21,053 nucleotides of DNA from a virus. The notes beneath the pieces are model-generated. The model did no database searches and was not told the origin of the DNA. It saw only the letters and a list, made by a program, of their open reading frames with translations. Where the stretch lies: positions 1 to 21,053 of the IMG/VR virus record IMGVR_UViG_3300048912_000331, one strand, 5' to 3'. Numbering within the stretch: position 1 is the first letter of the stretch; every line of letters starts with the position of its first letter. Shown piece after piece: positions 7,817 to 14,724 of this stretch. A program made the translations under genes and the position numbers.

Positions 7817-8664
7817 CGCGGCCATACGAACCCGACGGGTGCGAAACGGTGGAATACCGGAACCCGGCCGGGGACGTGGTGACGTTCCGCATGACCGTCG
7901 GTGCCCGCGCTCGGATGATGCCGCCGGTGCAGACCACCACGTTGCCGGTGCCGTCCCGGAACGGTTCCCGATGGTTGGGGGCGTTCCATCTTGAGCGGGT
8001 GGTGACGGTGCCGGTGGTGGCCCCCGGCACGATCACCGACCGCGCAGAAATCCGACGGTGGGCACGCGTGTTGGACCCCACCAACGGCGAAGGCACGTTG
8101 ACCGTCGTTGATGGCCCGTCGCCCGGCCGGTATCTGCGCTGCACGTATGACGCCGGGTTGGACGATCTGGACGAATCATCCGGCGATATGAATATGGGCA
8201 CGTTGTTGTTCCGGGCCGCGTGGCCGTATTGGTTGGACCCGACCGAAGAAACAACCACCGTCGTGCAGGGATCGGCACAAACGTGGTTCCCGTTTCTGCC
8301 GTTGGTGTTGGGGTCGTCCAACGCGTTTGGTGCCACCACCGTGCACGTGTCCGGTGACGTCGAATCGTGGCCGATCATTACCGTGGTCGGGCCGGGGCAG
8401 AATCCGTCCGCCCGGAATCTCACCACCGGGGCGTCGTGGACGGTGACGACGTCATTGGCGGCCGGGCAACGGTTGGTGGTCGACCACCGGCCCGGTTGGA
8501 AACGGGTCACCATTGACGACGCCAACGCGTACCCGTTGTTGACGTCCGATTCATCGTTGTGGTCGTTGGCCCCGGGCGACAACAAAATCGAATTGGCGTT
8601 GGCGAACACCGACCCGACCGCGTCCATCACGTTGAATTGGGAAAACGCGTGGCTCGCGGCTTGA
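7813..8664 (+). CDS. Distal tail protein / minor tail protein (Dit-like)
   Basis: A 283-aa protein from ATG 7813, in ATGA overlap with the tape measure stop. The longer frame upstream is only the shadow of the tape measure gene. The N-terminal half carries LERVVTVPVVAPGTITDRAEIRRW and LTVVDGPSPGRYLRCTYDAGL, the pattern of the siphovirus distal tail domain that forms the hub at the tube end. The C-terminal half (MGTLLFRAAWPYWLDP, then WSLAPGDNKIELALANTD and ITLNWENAWL) resembles the galectin-like domain with its usual closing strand. Place in the operon, first gene after the tape measure, agrees with Dit. Confidence 0.78.
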   Translation: MTRPYEPDGCETVEYRNPAGDVVTFRMTVGARARMMPPVQTTTLPVPSRNGSRWLGAFHLERVVTVPVVAPGTITDRAEIRRWARVLDPTNGEGTLTVVDGPSPGRYLRCTYDAGLDDLDESSGDMNMGTLLFRAAWPYWLDPTEETTTVVQGSAQTWFPFLPLVLGSSNAFGATTVHVSGDVESWPIITVVGPGQNPSARNLTTGASWTVTTSLAAGQRLVVDHRPGWKRVTIDDANAYPLLTSDSSLWSLAPGDNKIELALANTDPTASITLNWENAWLAA

Positions 8665-9764
8665 CGATCCGATTGGTGGCGTGCGATTGGCAAACGCCGT
8701 TGGCGGAAATCGACACGTTCGAATCCGCCACCGTCATCCAACGGTTCAACGAATTGTCGACGTGGGAATTGGTGATGCCGTCGACCACACCGGCGGCGGC
8801 CGTGCTCTTGAATTCGCCGATGCCGCGGGTGTTGGTCATCAACGCCGCCGACGGTTCCGTGTTGCAATCCGGGCCGGTGGTGCGATTCGAAACGTCGTCG
8901 GACGTCGACGGGGACGTTGTCCATCTGTACGGCACCGATGACATGGTGTGGTTGCGGCGGCGGATCGTGCACCCGGAACCCGGCACCGTCGCACCGCCGT
9001 ACAACCATCAGGCGTATGACGTTGCCACCGGTGCCGCGTCGACGGTGTTGGCCGGGTACGTGTCCCGCAACGCCGGACCCGCCGCGTTACCGGCCCGCCA
9101 GGTGCCCGGGTTGACGGTGCCAACCCCGGCCCCGTTCGGCCCCACCATCACGTTGTCCGGCCGGTATCAAAACCTGCTCGAATTCGTACAGCAGGCGGCC
9201 GGGTCGGCCGGCCTCGGCGTGCGGGTGCGCAATCTCACGTTCGAAACGTTCGTGCCGTCCGGCGGGGCCATTTTCTCCGTCGATTTGGGCACGTTGGCGT
9301 CGTGGCGTTCCACCCGCGATGCACCCGACGTCAATTACGTGTACGTCGGCGGCGGCGGTGACGGCACCGCCCGCGTCGTCCGCGAATACCAATCGGTGCC
9401 GTCGGTGCAAGATTGGGGCCGGTTCGAAACGTTCCAGGACCGCCGCGACACCACCGCCACCGCCGACATGGACCAAGCGGCCGCGGAAACATTGGCGGAC
9501 GGCGTCCACCCGACGATGGTGGAAATGGACGCGTTGGACACCATTTCGCAGCGGTTTCTGCGCGATTGGTCGGTGGGTGATCTGGCAACCGTACGGATCG
9601 GCACCACGTCCATCCGCGACGTCATTTCCCAAGCGACGATCACAATGGAACCGAACCGCCCCGCCGTCGTCACCCCGTTGTTGGGCGACGGATCGGTAAC
9701 GCTCGCGCAATGGCGGGCATTGGATATCGCCAACCGCCGCATCCGGCAACTGGAAAGGAACTGA
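8649..9764 (+). CDS. Tail protein, siphovirus ReqiPepy6 Gp37-like
   Basis: A 371-aa tail-tip protein. The start is taken as GTG 8649, overlapping the Dit 3' end by 16 nt; TTG 8661 is an alternative. It matches the Gp37-like layout: FNELSTWELVMPSTTPAAAVLL near residue 35, SGPVVRFETSS, then VWLRRRIVHPEPG, an RYQNLLEFVQQAAGSAGLG segment, VDLGTLASWRSTRDAP and NYVYVGGGGDGTARVVREY, and WGRFETFQDRRDT. Family members form the tail hub or tip in actinophages and act with the distal tail protein at the baseplate. It ends one base before the GTG of the next gene, which has its own strong ribosome site. Confidence 0.85.
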   Translation: MARGLTIRLVACDWQTPLAEIDTFESATVIQRFNELSTWELVMPSTTPAAAVLLNSPMPRVLVINAADGSVLQSGPVVRFETSSDVDGDVVHLYGTDDMVWLRRRIVHPEPGTVAPPYNHQAYDVATGAASTVLAGYVSRNAGPAALPARQVPGLTVPTPAPFGPTITLSGRYQNLLEFVQQAAGSAGLGVRVRNLTFETFVPSGGAIFSVDLGTLASWRSTRDAPDVNYVYVGGGGDGTARVVREYQSVPSVQDWGRFETFQDRRDTTATADMDQAAAETLADGVHPTMVEMDALDTISQRFLRDWSVGDLATVRIGTTSIRDVISQATITMEPNRPAVVTPLLGDGSVTLAQWRALDIANRRIRQLERN

Positions 9765-9765
9765 C

Positions 9766-10644
9766 GTGCCCGACATGACGGCCGTTTGGCCGACAGATCA
9801 ATCCCCGGGCAACGTGTCGTCCGAGGCGCGTTGGCGGAAGATGGCCCGGATGTGGGCGACGTCCGGCGTGGACGATTCGCCGTTGGCGGTGGCGGGCAGA
9901 TTGGCCCCCACGTTGGCCGCCGGGCCGATCATCAATGTGGCCGCCGGTGCGTGTTGGGTCGACGGCCATTACTGCGAATTGAACCCGGGCACCGCCATAC
10001 CGGCCACCGCCAACGGCGTGTTGGTGGTGCGATTCACCCCGGCCGACGGACGTTCGCAATTGGTGTACGTCGACGCCGCCACGTTGCCGCCAACGCAAAC
10101 CGCCGCGACATGGGAACTTGCCATCGCGTCGATGGCGGCCGGAGCGTTGACCGATCGCCGCATGTTCCTTCGGGCCGGGGCACCACCGTGTTTCCCGAAT
10201 TTCGCGACGCTGAAGGCGTTGTACCCGGCCACCGCACCACCGCCGGACGGATACCAGGCCACCACGTTGGACGACGGCCGCACGTACACGTTCCGGTCGG
10301 CCGCGTTTACGTACACCCCGCCCGGTGCGGCGGCACCGGCAAACCGGTGGGAATGTACGTTCTATGCCACCGTCACAAAGACGACAGGCGCGACGGACGG
10401 CATCACTACGATTGGCGTTGCCGACTGCAACGTTGACGGGTTCATTCACGTCGGCGGACACGGCGGCTGGGATGCCGCCGCACCGCCGAACCTGAATCAC
10501 GCGTCCCATGCCCGTTGGGTCAACGCGGGTGCGTTGCAGATGCGGGCATGGAACGTGAGCGCAACGTCCGCGGGGTCGCTCGCCGTCCGGCTGAATTCGG
10601 TGCTGAACTTCACGGTGTGGGGATTGGGATGGCGAAACGGATAA
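9766..10644 (+). CDS. Tail tip / receptor-binding candidate
   Basis: A 292-aa protein from GTG 9766 with an excellent upstream AAAGGA. The N-terminal part (about residues 20-130) has SGVDDSPLAV, VAAGACWVDGHYCELNPG and LVVRFTPADGRSQLVYVDA, a pattern common in baseplate and tail-appendage proteins that anchor fibres in Gram-positive phages. The C-terminal part, from about residue 145, is strand-rich with TTLDDGRTYTFRSAAFTYTP, ATVTKTTGATDGITTIGVAD and a closing VRLNSVLNFTVWGLGW, which could be a carbohydrate-binding or head domain. The position at the end of the tail module suggests host recognition; that function is inferred. Confidence 0.6.
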   Translation: MPDMTAVWPTDQSPGNVSSEARWRKMARMWATSGVDDSPLAVAGRLAPTLAAGPIINVAAGACWVDGHYCELNPGTAIPATANGVLVVRFTPADGRSQLVYVDAATLPPTQTAATWELAIASMAAGALTDRRMFLRAGAPPCFPNFATLKALYPATAPPPDGYQATTLDDGRTYTFRSAAFTYTPPGAAAPANRWECTFYATVTKTTGATDGITTIGVADCNVDGFIHVGGHGGWDAAAPPNLNHASHARWVNAGALQMRAWNVSATSAGSLAVRLNSVLNFTVWGLGWRNG

Positions 10645-10657
10645 CGAAAGGAACGTG

Positions 10658-10948
10658 ATGACGTACCACGACGTGTGGGAAATGACGCTCGACACGGCGT
10701 TGCGGGGCCGGGTGGCCGCCGCCGCCGCCACCGAACACGAAGCCGGTTCGGAATTGGACGAGGCCGACCCGGAAGCGTGGGCGTTCCGGCACCGGTATGA
10801 CATGGCCGCCGCACCGGGATGGGCGGACGCGTGGGCATCCGCACAGGCGAACGGCAACCCGACCCCGGGGGCCGATGCGGGCGTCATTACGGACGCCATG
10901 ATCCTGTCGCAGGCGCAGGCGGTGATCGCGGCCAACCCGCCCGCGTAG
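10658..10948 (+). CDS. Small conserved-looking phage protein (unknown)
   Basis: A 96-aa protein from ATG 10658 with AAAGGAA at about 10647-10653; a GTG three bases upstream is in frame. It is mostly helical and acidic: MTYHDVWEMTLDTALRGRV, a stretch AAAAATEHEAGSELDEADP, then RHRYDMAAAPGWADAWASA and TDAMILSQAQAVIAANP. The periodic helices and the TDAMILSQAQ end resemble small proteins encoded just after tail genes in actinophages, where they are usually unannotated. It is the last rightward gene of the virion module and converges on the leftward operon with 4 nt between stops. No function can be assigned. Confidence 0.68.
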   Translation: MTYHDVWEMTLDTALRGRVAAAAATEHEAGSELDEADPEAWAFRHRYDMAAAPGWADAWASAQANGNPTPGADAGVITDAMILSQAQAVIAANPPA

Positions 10949-10952
10949 AACG

Positions 10953-11168
10953 TCAGACGGCGGCGGGCGGCGGCGGCGGCGGTTCCCCGTGCAACGGGCA
11001 ATCCGCCGTCACCACCCACCCATACACCGACCCCGGGCCGCCCATGTACCCGCGGCCGTACGCGTTGTCCATCACCGCGCATCTGCACCCGTGGGCGATG
11101 GCCGCCGCCGACCCCGGGTTGGGCACGTCGACGCCCCACGGATGGTCGGGGTCGGCCCGGGCGGTCAT
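10953..11168 (-). CDS. Small Cys/His protein, last gene of the leftward operon
   Basis: A 71-aa protein with the recognisable small-phage-protein pattern HPWGVDVPNPGSAAAIAHGCRC, then VMDNAYGRGYMGG, and WVVTADCPLHG. The CxC and CPLH motifs could bind a metal ion such as zinc. Proteins with this NPGS, GCxC, DNxxGxGYMG, CPLH layout are frequent in actinophages and lack a known role. The start overlaps the stop of the upstream gene (ATGA on the minus strand). The C-terminus is a run of Pro and Ala encoded by a GGC-rich stretch at about 10963-10982. Confidence 0.75.
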   Translation of the reverse strand: MTARADPDHPWGVDVPNPGSAAAIAHGCRCAVMDNAYGRGYMGGPGSVYGWVVTADCPLHGEPPPPPPAAV

Positions 11169-11521
11169 ACGGTGAATTCGCCCACCACCGCCCGCACCGA
11201 CCGGTACGCGGCCGCGTCCTGTTCCAACCGGGAATCGCGCAGAAGCCGGACGGCCTCCAACACCATCAACGCCGCCGTGTCCAACAACGTCGACAACGAA
11301 TCGTCGGTGCCGGGCGGCGGCGTTTCTGCCCGCCGTCGTGGTGCCGGGGCCGGGTCGCGGCGGTCCCGCGTTTCGGCGTAATACCGTTGCGACACCGACC
11401 CGGGCGTTGACCCGATTTCGGCGGCCACCCGTTCGAACGCGTCCGCCTTGCGTTGCACGCCGGATCGGAGCAGTTCATCGACCCGCGCGACGGTGTTGGC
11501 GTGCTTGTCGGGGACGTTCAT
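11165..11521 (-). CDS. Small HTH-like protein, second gene of the leftward operon
   Basis: A 118-aa protein from the ATG at 11521, which overlaps the upstream stop (ATGA). I did not take the longer frame to 12202 because it only shadows the upstream gene. The first half reads VARVDELLRSGVQRKADAFERV, then AAEIGSTPGSVSQRYYAETR. The AAEIGSTPGSVSQRYY segment looks like the second and third helices of a Myb/HTH-type DNA-binding domain. A Pro/Arg-rich linker at about 55-72 is followed by a helix with LSTLLDTAALMVLEAVRLLRDSR. It may be a regulator of its own operon or of the nearby divergent region, but that is inference. Confidence 0.68.
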   Translation of the reverse strand: MNVPDKHANTVARVDELLRSGVQRKADAFERVAAEIGSTPGSVSQRYYAETRDRRDPAPAPRRRAETPPPGTDDSLSTLLDTAALMVLEAVRLLRDSRLEQDAAAYRSVRAVVGEFTV

Positions 11522-12123
11522 CCGGTCCGTGCCCCGTCGCCGTTGTCCGTCTGGCCGGCCGCCTCGAGTTCGGCGATTTGGCGGTCCAGTTCGGCCAACC
11601 GGATTTCGTTGGCGGTCAATTTCGCGGCGTTCGGGTGGGCGGCCCGCTTCGCCCGCATGATCGCGGACGCGACGATGCCGCGTTCGTACGTCAACGCCGC
11701 CAACCCGGTCGGCGGCGTCTTGTGCGGCCGCATGTGGTGGTCGACGCCGCGGTTGCGGTTGGTGGCGATATCGACCACGTCGGCCCCGACGGGCGGCACG
11801 GTGGCGTCGACGTGCACCGGGCCACCGCGGCGGATCGTCCGTGCGCATCCGCGCATCTTCCCGGCCACCCGATCCGACGTTTCCCGATCCGACCACGGCC
11901 CGACCATGTCGACGTCGGGCGGCAGATAATCCAACAACGCGTAGTACGTGTCGGCGGCCAACCGGTCGGCGTCGGCCGGTGTCGTGATCCGTTCCGACGC
12001 GACGAACCCCATAACGGCTTCGCGGTTGGCGTCCAGCGCGTTCGTGCCGGGCGTCTGTTCGATCAATTCCGCGGCCCGTTCCAGCACATCGGCCGGGCCG
12101 ATGGTGGGCGTGGTGCCGTCCAT
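11518..12123 (-). CDS. Unknown protein, first gene of the leftward operon
   Basis: A 201-aa protein. The start at 12123 is fixed by an AAGGAG on the minus strand eight bases upstream (plus-strand CTCCTT at 12131-12136), one of the best ribosome sites in the window; the open frame further upstream lies in the control region. It has an N-terminal helix (PADVLERAAELIEQTPG), a middle with LAADTYYALLDYLPPDVDMVGPW and SDRVAGKMRGCARTIRRGG, a VDIATNRNRGVDHHMRPHKTPP segment rich in basic residues and His, and a C-terminal coiled-coil-like helix (EIRLAELDRQIAELEAA). I do not recognise the family. Its separate strand and position suggest a lysogenically expressed accessory or immunity gene. Confidence 0.72.
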   Translation of the reverse strand: MDGTTPTIGPADVLERAAELIEQTPGTNALDANREAVMGFVASERITTPADADRLAADTYYALLDYLPPDVDMVGPWSDRETSDRVAGKMRGCARTIRRGGPVHVDATVPPVGADVVDIATNRNRGVDHHMRPHKTPPTGLAALTYERGIVASAIMRAKRAAHPNAAKLTANEIRLAELDRQIAELEAAGQTDNGDGARTG

Positions 12124-12163
12124 TCCGTTGCTCCTTCGCGGTGGTAGCGGGACGTTGCGGCCC

Positions 12164-12178
12164 GAACGTATCACGTTC
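12164..12178. promoter_or_regulatory. Operator-like dyad GAACGT-ATC-ACGTTC
   Basis: Perfect 6-bp inverted arms lie around a 3-bp centre, 41 bp upstream of the leftward start at 12123. On the minus strand the site overlaps TGATACGTT, which could be an extended -10. The same half-sites recur at 18080-18095 in the replication gene. Confidence 0.4.
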
Positions 12179-12202
12179 CCCGGCGTGCAGGTGTGCCGCC
12201 AT

Positions 12203-12214
12203 CGCAAAATTGCG
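12203..12214. promoter_or_regulatory. Operator-like dyad CGCAA-AA-TTGCG
   Basis: Five-base inverted arms surround an AA centre, an A/T-rich island in an otherwise GC-rich control region. It lies between the leftward gene start and the other dyads, so it may be a repressor or activator site. It is short, and chance is possible. Confidence 0.3.
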
Positions 12215-12265
12215 GGGGGATGTTCCGCGCCCGTCGGAGAATGGGGCGTGCGCACGACCCCCGAT

Positions 12266-12283
12266 GGTGGTGTGTACACCACC
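12266..12283. promoter_or_regulatory. Operator-like palindrome GGTGGTGT-GT-ACACCACC
   Basis: Eight-base inverted arms surround a two-base centre (18 bp in all), with the core TGTACA. A related GGGGTGTACAACCC sequence lies at about 12437-12450 over the -10 region of the rightward promoter candidate. The pair looks like two operators for one regulator in a divergent switch. Confidence 0.5.
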
Positions 12284-12294
12284 GGTTCGCGTAA

Positions 12295-12308
12295 GGACGT
12301 TCGCGTCC
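12295..12308. repeat. Small hairpin GGACG-TTCG-CGTCC
   Basis: A five-base stem encloses a TTCG loop, which is very stable as RNA on the plus strand. It lies in the 338-bp control region 12124-12461, where I see no gene. Confidence 0.35.
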
Positions 12309-12419
12309 GGTTTGCAATGTGCCCAACGCGCTGCGAATTACGATCCGCGACGTTACGCGGGGATGCGCGAGGGTACGAATATGTGCGCGAACATCCGCGG
12401 ATGGGCCGCGGGAGGGGAA

Positions 12420-12448
12420 TTGAATCGGCCGAACCGGGGGTGTACAAC
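12420..12448 (+). promoter_or_regulatory. Candidate rightward promoter TTGAAT-N17-TACAAC
   Basis: The -35-like TTGAAT (12420-12425) and -10-like TACAAC (12443-12448) are separated by exactly 17 bp; each matches four of six consensus positions. Transcription would begin near 12455, only about 7 nt before the GTG at 12462. The message for the HTH/integrase operon would then be nearly leaderless, which is common in Actinobacteria. The -10 overlaps the TGTACA operator-like sequence. Confidence 0.42.
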
Positions 12449-12461
12449 CCATCGCCCCGGC

Positions 12462-12767
12462 GTGCCTACCACACCCACCCACCCGACCCCGCCCGACGGC
12501 GAGGAATTGGTCACCATCGCAGAGGCGGCGGCCCGGTTGCGGATGTCCGTGCGGACGATCCAAGGTTGGATACGGGCCGGGCGATTGCCGGTGTACGCCA
12601 TGTCGCCGAAACGCCGGTACGTGGTGTGGTCGGCCGTCGTCGCCCACGCCCGCATGATCGCTGACGACTTCGTGGCGTCCCACGGCCCGGGGACGGCCAC
12701 CGAACCCGGTACGATGCGGGGTGCCGGGCCGGACGATCCGCCCGGCGAACGAAAGGACGACGGGTGA
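12462..12767 (+). CDS. MerR/excisionase-type HTH protein
   Basis: A small DNA-binding protein of 101 aa. The domain ELVTIAEAAARLRMSVRTI, then QGWIRAGRLPVYAMSPKRRYVVWSAV, is a textbook HTH_17/excisionase winged helix, with the recognition helix at SVRTIQGWI and the wing at RLPVYAMSPKRRYVV. The start is uncertain. GTG 12462 is chosen because the promoter candidate ends at 12448. ATG 12381, preceded by GAGGG at 12369-12373, would give 128 aa if transcription starts further upstream. First in the integrase operon, it is a good candidate for the excisionase, or for a Cro-like switch protein. The C-terminal tail is disordered, and the stop overlaps the next start as GTGA. Confidence 0.78.
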   Translation: MPTTPTHPTPPDGEELVTIAEAAARLRMSVRTIQGWIRAGRLPVYAMSPKRRYVVWSAVVAHARMIADDFVASHGPGTATEPGTMRGAGPDDPPGERKDDG

Positions 12768-12967
12768 CTACCACCACCCCCGGCCCCGCGGACGACCCGC
12801 GGGCCACCCCCGACCCCGCGCGGGCCGTGTTGTTGGACGGCATCGCTCGCGGGTTGATCGAATGCGACGGGGACCCGGACGACCCCGGCACCCGATTTCG
12901 GTTGACGCCCGCCGGAATCCGCCACGCCGAACAAATGCGGGTGGCCGACCCGGGTGCAGACCGATGA
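12764..12967 (+). CDS. Small protein between HTH regulator and integrase (unknown)
   Basis: A 67-aa protein starting at GTG 12764, overlapping the previous stop, with AAAGGA just upstream. After a Pro/Thr-rich start it has DPARAVLLDGIARGLIECDG, then GTRFRLTPAGIRHAEQMR. The RFRLTPAGIRHAEQM segment resembles the wing and last helix of a winged-helix domain (compare the FxLTxxGxxxA pattern of MarR-like proteins), so a DNA-binding role is possible. It ends in PGADR, as does the next protein. Confidence 0.65.
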   Translation: MTTTTPGPADDPRATPDPARAVLLDGIARGLIECDGDPDDPGTRFRLTPAGIRHAEQMRVADPGADR

Positions 12968-13191
12968 CCGCCGACGACCGCCGGGTGCACACCCGCACGA
13001 CCATCGACCCCGACCTTGGGCGCGTCTATTGGGTCAGCGTCGACGGGGAACATTGGTTGCCCGTCAACCGCCCGGCCGACGAATCGACCACCGTCGCGGA
13101 AATCGCGGCGTTGTTCGAAGGCGATCGGCATTTCCGGCCGATGACGTTCGCCCGCCGGTACGTGATGGCGTTGCCGGGGGCAGACCGATGA
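12964..13191 (+). CDS. Small protein immediately upstream of integrase (unknown)
   Basis: A 75-aa protein from ATG 12964 (ATGA overlap). It contains RVYWVSVDGEHWLPVNRPADE, which looks like a beta hairpin, and a helical STTVAEIAALFEGDRHF. It ends in PGADR like its upstream neighbour; the 14-nt junction GCAGACCGATGACC is identical at 12956-12969 and 13180-13193, joining each gene to the next. It may belong to the excision/integration unit, but no family is recognised. Confidence 0.62.
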   Translation: MTADDRRVHTRTTIDPDLGRVYWVSVDGEHWLPVNRPADESTTVAEIAALFEGDRHFRPMTFARRYVMALPGADR

Positions 13192-14474
13192 CCCGCCGCC
13201 GTGGCACCGGCACGCCGGTGGAACTGCTGCGCGGGGTCGATCAACCGCGGCCCGGGTTGTTCCGGGTGCGGTTGTCGTTCCCCGGGTTGGGCGTCCATTG
13301 CGAAACGTTCAACAACGCCGACGACGCCAACGCCCGGATCATCGCGTTGAAGGAATCGCGGGCCGCCGGGCACGGCCCCGGGTACGCCCCGCGGTCGATG
13401 ACGTTGCGGGCCGCCGCCGACGCCGCGTTGGCGATCCGGTTGGTGTCCGTGTCCCGCACCGGCGAATTCCTGAAGCCGGGCGGGGCCGAATGGTGGCACC
13501 GCGTGATGCGGCCGTGGACGTCCGGCGAATTCGCGGACGTGCCCGTGCACTTGTTGGACGAATCCGCCGTGGTGCGGTATCTGCGCGGTCGGTACGCCGC
13601 CCACCCGAAAACGGCGGTGGACGAATCGATCGGGTTGCGGGACGCGTTGACGTACGCCCGCGACGAACGGTGCAACGTGCCCGATCGGCTTCTGACGTTC
13701 CGGTTGCCGAAACCGCCCAAGGCGAAGCGGCACCGCATCTTGACGGCCGACGAAACGTTGCCGTTCGCGATGTGCGCACCGGCGGCGTATGGTCGGTTGA
13801 TCGTGCTGCAGGGCCGCATCGGAAACCGGATCGGAGAATTGCTGCAATCCCGCGTGTGCGATTGGGACGTGGCCGATCTGCACAACGCGACGTTGACGGT
13901 GCCCGACCCGAAAGAATCGGCCCGCACGGGCGAAAAGGTCATCCCGTTGTTCCCGGACGAAGCGGCGTTGGCGGCGGAACAGATCGGCCGGATGCGGGCG
14001 GCGGTGCCGACCCCGACCGCGCATCTGCCCGCCACCCCGCCCGGCCCGGACACCCGGTTGGTGTGGCCGATGCCGGACGGCCGGGCGTGGCCGATCATCA
14101 ACGGCCGCGTCGCGCACGCGTATTTCGATCGCCACGTGTGGCGGCCGACGATGGCCGCCGCCGAATCGGCCGGCCTACGCGTCGACCCGGCGTTGACGTC
14201 CCACTCGCTGCGGAAAACGGCGATCACGCGGATGCGTGACATGGGCATGTCGATGGACGCGACGGCCACCCGCGTCGGCCACGCCGACGGCACGTTGATC
14301 CGCACGATTTACGATCACGGGTCGGCCGCCGCCCGCGTCCGCACCGAAATCGCGGCATTCGCGGCGTTGGATCGGGAGCGGGCGACGACGGCCAACGCCG
14401 CGTCGTCGGATGACGCCCCGGCCGCTACCACACGGCCATCGGGGGCCGTCGCCGCCCACGGAAAGGGTACGTGA
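13188..14474 (+). CDS. int: Tyrosine integrase (site-specific recombinase)
   Basis: A 428-aa phage integrase that would recombine attP with a host attB. The start ATG 13188 overlaps the previous stop; the longer frame upstream is not needed. Residues 20-60 form an arm-binding-like region (FRVRLSFPGLGVHCETFNNAD), about 70-170 the core-binding SAM-like domain, and about 185-380 the catalytic domain. All catalytic residues can be seen: Arg in NRIGELLQ (about 214), Lys in the PKESARTGEKVIPL hairpin (242 or 250), HSLRKT (His 339, Arg 342), VGHADG (His 365) and the nucleophile Tyr in RTIYDH (about 375). The gene looks intact. It has a disordered Ala-rich tail and is followed by the structured 14475-14748 segment. 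Confidence 0.93.
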   Translation: MTRRRGTGTPVELLRGVDQPRPGLFRVRLSFPGLGVHCETFNNADDANARIIALKESRAAGHGPGYAPRSMTLRAAADAALAIRLVSVSRTGEFLKPGGAEWWHRVMRPWTSGEFADVPVHLLDESAVVRYLRGRYAAHPKTAVDESIGLRDALTYARDERCNVPDRLLTFRLPKPPKAKRHRILTADETLPFAMCAPAAYGRLIVLQGRIGNRIGELLQSRVCDWDVADLHNATLTVPDPKESARTGEKVIPLFPDEAALAAEQIGRMRAAVPTPTAHLPATPPGPDTRLVWPMPDGRAWPIINGRVAHAYFDRHVWRPTMAAAESAGLRVDPALTSHSLRKTAITRMRDMGMSMDATATRVGHADGTLIRTIYDHGSAAARVRTEIAAFAALDRERATTANAASSDDAPAATTRPSGAVAAHGKGT

Positions 14475-14493
14475 GCGATGGCCCCGCGCGGTC

Positions 14494-14515
14494 GTTTTGG
14501 AACCAATTGGGAACA
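14494..14515. repeat. 22-bp direct repeat, copy 1
   Basis: Copy 1 of a 22-bp direct repeat beginning GTTTTGGAAC and ending AATTGGGAACA, 21 of 22 bases identical to copy 2 at 14725-14746. It begins 20 bp after the integrase stop, is A/T-rich compared with its surroundings, and the centre of this copy is CCAATTGG. Two copies flanking the iteron block suggest protein-binding or recombination sites. Confidence 0.8.
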
Positions 14516-14535
14516 GATCGGCGGGGCCAACGGCA

Positions 14536-14560
14536 CGATCCGTTGCGGCACAACGGATCG
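14536..14560. repeat. Stem-loop downstream of integrase
   Basis: A perfect 10-bp stem, CGATCCGTTG (14536-14545) and CAACGGATCG (14551-14560), has a CGGCA loop. No T-run follows. It could terminate integrase transcription without a U-tail, as reported for some actinobacterial terminators, or it could be a DNA site. Confidence 0.6.
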
Positions 14561-14571
14561 CGGCCACGAAA

Positions 14572-14592
14572 TTTCGGTGTCTGACACCGAAA
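14572..14592. repeat. 21-bp perfect palindrome (10-bp arms, one-base centre)
   Basis: The left arm TTTCGGTGTC (14572-14581) and right arm GACACCGAAA (14583-14592) flank a single T. An overlapping CGAAATTTCG palindrome lies at 14567-14576. Read as 7-bp arms around a 7-bp centre (GTCTGAC), it has the geometry of a tyrosine-integrase core site; a repressor operator is the alternative. Confidence 0.65.
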
Positions 14593-14597
14593 CGCCG

Positions 14598-14723
14598 ATC
14601 CGCGCGGATGCGCGGGGATCGGCAGGGATGCGCGGGGATGCGCGTCTAACCCGCACGGGGACTGGAACACCACCACGCATCGGTGCGCATCCGTGCGGGA
14701 CGGTGCGCATCCCCGCGCATCCC
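14598..14723. repeat. Iteron cluster GGATGCGC with 19-bp inverted repeat
   Basis: The 8-mer GGATGCGC starts at 14606, 14626 and 14636 on the plus strand; its complement GCGCATCC starts at 14685, 14705 and 14715. Steps are 20 and 10 bp on both sides, about two and one helical turns. Copies two and three form one arm of a perfect 19-bp inverted repeat, GGGATGCGCGGGGATGCGC at 14625-14643, whose other arm is 14705-14723. Nested inside is an 8-bp pair at 14650-14657 and 14692-14699. ATCCGCGCGGAT (14598-14609) is another palindrome at the left edge. Phased, inverted protein sites of this kind are known from integrase arm sites and replication origins. Confidence 0.8.
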
Positions 14724-14724
14724 G

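Noticed and set aside
12164-12178. LexA/SOS box
   Set aside because: The actinobacterial box is GAAC-N4-GTTC; here the spacing is seven bases, and six at 18080-18095.
12124-12447. Upstream extension of the leftward 201-aa gene to 12447
   Set aside because: The AAGGAG before 12123 fixes a better start, and the extension covers operator-like dyads.
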